40,000 nucleotides of DNA from Symbiodinium natans. Taxonomy: Eukaryota; Sar; Dinophyceae; Suessiales; Symbiodiniaceae. The translations under genes and the position numbers were made by a program. This document shows, piece after piece, positions 36,770 to 40,000 of the stretch. The notes beneath the pieces are model-generated. The model saw only the letters and a program-made list of their open reading frames with translations, did no database searches and was not told where the DNA came from. Position 1 is the stretch's first letter. The number at the start of each line of letters is the position of its first letter. The DNA lies in contig CAJNDS010002379.1 in NCBI GenBank assembly GCA_905221605.1, forward strand, positions 1,030,001 through 1,070,000, in the 5' to 3' direction.

Positions 36770-36819
36770 ACCCTAAACTCTCAGCCCTAAATCCTAAACC
36801 CCTGAACCCCTGAACCCCT

Positions 36820-36864
36820 AAACCCTAAACCCTAAACCCTAAACCCTAAACCCTAAACCCTAAA
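36820..36864 (-). repeat. CCCTAAA array
   Basis: About 6 units, joining the candidate donor of the exon at 36866. Confidence 0.9.
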
Positions 36865-36865
36865 C

Positions 36866-36924
36866 CCCGAGACCCCGGGGTCCACCCACATGTCTTTTCG
36901 GTGTGGGAGCGATGCCGCTGGGTA
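36866..36924 (-). CDS. Candidate exon ending in a telomeric intron
   Basis: The acceptor is GCCTAAG^ and the donor is TCTCGGG^GTTTAGGG. Nineteen codons read YPAASLPHRKDMWVDPGVS. Confidence 0.4.
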
Positions 36925-37036
36925 CTTAGGCTTTACTTAGGGTTTAGGGTTCAAGGTTTAGGGTTGATGGAATGTGGGAAAAACAGGGCTTAGGGCTTAA
37001 AGCAGCCCAAATACCCAACAGCTTAGCCCACCCCAG

Positions 37037-37082
37037 ATCTGATCCCAAACCGGAGTGGTGATCTACATCATGCGCCCAAGCA
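37037..37082 (+). CDS. Candidate exon, first of a phase-compatible pair
   Basis: The acceptor is CCCACCCCAG^ and the donor is CAAGCA^GTTTAGGG. The frame is LIPNRSGDLHHAPK plus two bases. Confidence 0.4.
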
Positions 37083-37126
37083 GTTTAGGGGCAAGCCCTG
37101 AAAACCCTAAACCCCAAAGTATGTAG

Positions 37127-37232
37127 ATCAACCGCGAGCGCATACCTCAGGCGCCGGCAAGCACGATTCACCTCTGGTACATCTCCCTCGGCGGTAATCT
37201 ATACCTGGGATGGGGCGCAGGGCAACTGGTAG
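37127..37232 (+). CDS. Candidate terminal exon, second of a phase-compatible pair
   Basis: It follows a 44 nt putative intron (37083-37126, GTTTAGGG...ATGTAG). In the compatible phase it reads STASAYLRRRQARFTSGTSP then SAVIYTWDGAQGNW and a TAG. An alternative frame is open to 37255 (INRERIPQAPASTIHLWYIS, then LGGNLYLGWGAGQLVARLA). Either is protein-like. Confidence 0.4.
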
Positions 37233-37817
37233 CGCGACTAGCTGTAAACCCCTAAACCCTAACCCTCCTCCCCAGCGCAAGATTCCTGAAGCCTACACAT
37301 AGCTAGGGCTTACTATAAGACCCCCAGTCCCACCCCAAACCTGGAAACTGGAGGGCCAAAACCTCCTAAATTATTCCTGAGTCCTAAATTATTCCTGAGC
37401 CCGAAAACCCAAACTACAAAGAGGGTTTAAGAGAGTTTCGAGGTTTAGGGGTTTAGAGCTTCGGGGTTCAGGGCTTAAACCGTAACCCTGCACATATTCG
37501 ATATGCAGGGCTTTCGGATTAGGATTTCGTAGCAATCCTAAACCCTAAACCCAAAACCCTAAACCCAAAACCCTAAACCCTAAACCCACTGGCTGGCAGG
37601 AGCGGAAATTGAGCTTCCATAATATGCACTGATAAACATACTAGGACTGGGACCTCCTTTTGGAAACTTCACTTCTTCCTACTACCACAACACCACAACT
37701 GGCCGCTAAACCCTAGAATCTTACCGAGCAGTTGGTGGTATACCCTTAACCCTAAACCCGAAACCCTAAACCCCCCTAAACCCTAAACCCGAAACCCTAA
37801 ACCCTAAACCGCCGCAG

Positions 37818-37907
37818 CTTACCGGGCAAAGCAACCGCCTGCTGCCAAAGTGCACCACTCCTCTTCGCGTCCAGCCTGGCAGCTTCTCAAGCGGGCCCCT
37901 TTTCAAG
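37818..37907 (+). CDS. Candidate exon, 30 codons in phase 0
   Basis: The acceptor is AACCGCCGCAG^ and the donor is TTCAAG^GTGTTTAGGG. The reading is LTGQSNRLLPKCTTPLRVQP then GSFSSGPLFK. A second frame is open too (SLPGKATACCQSAPLLFASS). The preceding 37260-37800 is decayed CCCTAAA-like and unique DNA with a duplicated CCTAAATTATTCCTGAG (37365, 37382) and no clear exon. Confidence 0.4.
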
Positions 37908-37909
37908 GT

Positions 37910-38056
37910 GTTTAGGGTTTAGGGTTTAGGGTTTAGGGTTTAGGGTTTGGGGTTTAGGGTTTAGGGTTTAGGGTTTAGGGTTTAGGGTTTAGGGTTTAGG
38001 GTTTAGGGTTTAGGGTTTAGGGTTTAGGGTTTAGGGTTTAGGGTTTAGGGTTTAGG
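37910..38056 (+). repeat. Telomeric TTTAGGG array
   Basis: About 21 units. Confidence 0.95.
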
Positions 38057-38313
38057 CGGCTTGGGGCTTGGAGTTTAGGAGTATAGTATAGTTATGTAGG
38101 GACATAATTTTAGTAACGATTCCGACCCCTATAGTATTTGGGACTAGGCTAGGTTCTCGGGTTTGGGGTATCTGGGCTTGGGGTTTTGGGTTTTGAACAC
38201 TTGTGGTTTTGGAATGTTGGGTTTCGGGTTTAGGGGTTGGGGTTTAGGCCTTAGGGTTTGGGGTTCAGGGTTTGGGGTTTGGGGTTTTTGGGTTCTTGCT
38301 TAGAGTTCAGGGT

Positions 38314-38368
38314 CCGCCGACCCTGGCGGCGTGTTGGATGGTTTTTGGTTTTTCACACCCCAAAAAAA

Positions 38369-38399
<31 letters not shown>

Positions 38400-38673
38400 C
38401 GGCTGGGGGGTCGGTGCACAACTTTTTCATGGAGGACCGCGCGTAAACGTACCGACCATAGGCGGTTCACCACAGGGGTAGGGGCTCCTTTGGTGACTCC
38501 TGAAGGAAGCGCCCTTGAAGGCCGGAAAACAACCTGCTCAAACCTCCCCGCCCACCTCCCTCCCCCACCCCAACCCCCCCCCACCCCCCCCCCCCCCACA
38601 CAGAGATTTGAGTTTGGGCGTTGAGAGGTTTAGGGCCTCTTGGGTCGGCGGCCTGAGCCGGACGCTCCTAAGT
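38314..38673 (+). mobile_element. Family A element, copy 4 (shorter core)
   Basis: It starts CCGCCGACCCTGGCGGCG and has GGGTCGGCGG at 38642-38651, then GCCTGAGCCGGACGCTCCTA. It contains a 31-G tract (38369-38399) and GGTCGGTGCACAACTTTTTC. Its right half is replaced by different sequence compared with copies 1 and 2. The Gly- and Pro-rich frames are artefacts. Confidence 0.65.
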
Positions 38674-38777
38674 TTTTGTAGTTGGGACCGGTGGGGCGGG
38701 GTGGAGGCGCAAGCCTGCATCTGTTCTGATTACGACGCAAGCTTCAGCCGCAGAGACTCTAATGAAAACTTAACTGA

Positions 38778-38875
38778 ACTTGGAATCCTGGCAAAACTTT
38801 AAAAAAAAAAACTGTGCTGCTTCTTAGGAACTATGGTACCTAAAAGTTAAAAACTATTCCCAAGAATTCCTATGA
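38778..38875. mobile_element. Truncated ACTTGGA-family element
   Basis: GAACTTGGAATCCTGGCAAA and CTGCTTCTTAGGA match the element at 5654. The right terminus is not clear. The following 38876-39040 contains no supported gene. Confidence 0.5.
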
Positions 38876-39246
38876 AACATCTCCTTGACATGCACCCAGG
38901 TTTGTAGGCTTCGGGTGTAGGTTACCATGACTATAACAATATGAATCTGGACTATGTAGAAAGCGACTTGGGCAAGTAGTTGTCGTCATTCTCATGGCAT
39001 CAACAATGTACAATTGACCCCTTAACAGCAATCAAATCAACCCTGAACCCTAAACCTCAACACCCCAAAGCCCTGAAACCCTAACCCTCAACCCAGAACA
39101 CTGAACCCTACTACCCCAACTCCCTGAAAACCCTGAAGCCCCCAGATAAACCCTAAAAACCCTAAACCCGAAGCTTGCCCTAAACCCTAAACCCTAAACC
39201 TTAAACCTTAAGCCCTAAACCCTAAGCCCTAAACCCCCCAAAGCAG

Positions 39247-39331
39247 ATCGTGCGCCGACAAGAAGCTCCGCGACTCCGAAGCATCTTCGCGGAGTTGATC
39301 TTATTATGCTTGACACCTGCAGGCAGCAGGA
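39247..39331 (+). CDS. Candidate exon
   Basis: The acceptor is CCAAAGCAG^ and the donor is AGCAGGA^GTTAGGG. The frame open throughout is IVRRQEAPRLRSIFAELILL then CLTPAGSR. A second frame (SCADKKLRDSEASSRS) ends at a stop inside and has stronger C/G-ending codon use. Confidence 0.35.
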
Positions 39332-39334
39332 GTT

Positions 39335-39470
39335 AGGGTTTAGGGTTTAGGGTTTAGGGTTTAGGGTTTAGGGTTTAGGGTTTAGGGTTTAGGGTTTAGG
39401 GTTTAGGGTTTAGGGTTTAGGGTTTAGGGTTTAGGGTTTAGGGTGTAGGGTTTAGGGTTTAGGGTTTAGG
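39335..39470 (+). repeat. Telomeric TTTAGGG array
   Basis: About 19 units. Confidence 0.95.
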
Positions 39471-39502
39471 TGTTAAGCCCAAAAACCCTCGACCGCCCCC
39501 AC

Positions 39503-39556
39503 CTTTCGGCTCAGAGGTGTCGGCGAACTCAGCGGTCGCGGTCATAGGCGTACCTT
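39503..39556 (-). CDS. Candidate exon, acidic/Thr-rich
   Basis: The acceptor is CGTATAG^ and the donor is CCGAAAG^GTGGGG. Seventeen codons read GTPMTATAEFADTSEPK, with mostly C- or G-ending codons. Confidence 0.4.
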
Positions 39557-39563
39557 CTATACG

Positions 39564-39790
39564 AGGGTTTAGGGTTTAGGGTTTAGGGCTTAGGGTTTAG
39601 GGTTTAGGGTTTAGGGTTTAGGGTTTAGGGGTTTAGGGGTTTAGGGGTTTAGGGGTTTAGGGGTTTAGGGTTTAGGATTTAGGGTTTAGGGTTTAGGGTT
39701 TAGGGTTTAGGGTTTAGGGTTTAGGGTTTAGGGTTTAGGGTTTAGGGTTTAGGGTTTAGGGTTTAGGGTTTAGGGTTTAGGGTTTAGGGC
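39564..39790 (+). repeat. Telomeric array with GGGGTTTA octamer block
   Basis: Canonical units, then five GGGGTTTA octamers (39627-39665), then about 17 canonical units. Another array begins at 39953 and runs off the window end. Confidence 0.95.
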
Positions 39791-40000
39791 ACATTAGCCA
39801 CAGAACCTTGAAACTGTAGCCCTAAACCCTAAAACCCTGAACCCCTCTATTTTGGGTCTGGGTCCAGGTAAAGTTCTGGCTTTATGCCCTGCCCAGCCCT
39901 GTTGTCTAAAGAAATTTACACCGTCCTTACTTTGGTCCCGTACGTTCTGAAAAGGGTTTAGGGTTTAGGGTTTAGGGGTTTAGGGTTTAGGGTTTAGGGT

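Overview
The window is eukaryotic nuclear DNA. It has no bacterial operons, no rRNA and no convincing tRNA gene. Its dominant feature is the Arabidopsis-type telomeric heptamer TTTAGGG / CCCTAAA, present as dozens of internal arrays in both orientations and scattered from end to end. This heptamer is used by plants, many green algae, dinoflagellates, chromerids and coccidian parasites. The mix of interspersed telomere-like DNA, GC-rich exon-sized islands, candidate GT, GC and GA 5' splice sites, and small foldback elements inside probable introns suits a dinoflagellate-like alga best. That assignment is an inference and no marker gene confirms it. Eimeria-like coccidia also carry dispersed AAACCCT repeats, but the CAG-rich coding repeats expected there are absent.

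Layout. 1-512: one end of a GC-rich mobile element (family B: CG run, 45-G tract, GA-rich tract). 513-9860: telomeric arrays alternating with 40-250 bp islands of unique sequence. 9860-11555: a family A element abutting a second, inverted family B copy. 11555-22650: more arrays and islands, a 280 bp CAA microsatellite (21219-21500) and a GC-rich block with a 15 bp periodicity (20050-20750). 22730-23480: mirror-arranged hairpin tandem repeats. 23480-25560: decayed TTTAGTG-type repeats and four copies of a palindromic motif. 25755-26620: TA/CATA/GTACATAC microsatellites. 27890-29220: a degenerate repeat built on GGCCTTCACAAAC, interrupted by a 570 bp insertion. 29220-34050: arrays, islands and a third family A copy. 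34174-35330: a 131 bp tandem repeat. 35650-40000: arrays, islands and a fourth family A copy.

Main interpretation. No long uninterrupted gene exists. Almost all long open frames are translations of low-complexity repeats. Many unique islands instead read as short exons (about 40-140 bp) bounded by AG and GT/GC, and the flanking intron often begins directly in the repeat (G^GTTTAGGG) or ends in it (TTTAG^G). The unit GGGTTTAG contains both splice dinucleotides, so telomeric arrays inserted in genes could behave as introns. Several candidates have convincing composition, for example a coiled-coil-like exon at 3747-3836 and a helix at 33836-33883. Two adjacent pairs (18425-18546 with 18578 onward; 37037-37082 with 37127 onward) are phase-compatible across 31 and 44 nt introns.

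Limits. Islands this short are open in one or two of six frames by chance, and several read plausibly on both strands. Single exon calls are therefore tentative. Candidate exons fall on both strands, so at least two genes or some wrong strand choices are implied. No protein family was identified with confidence.
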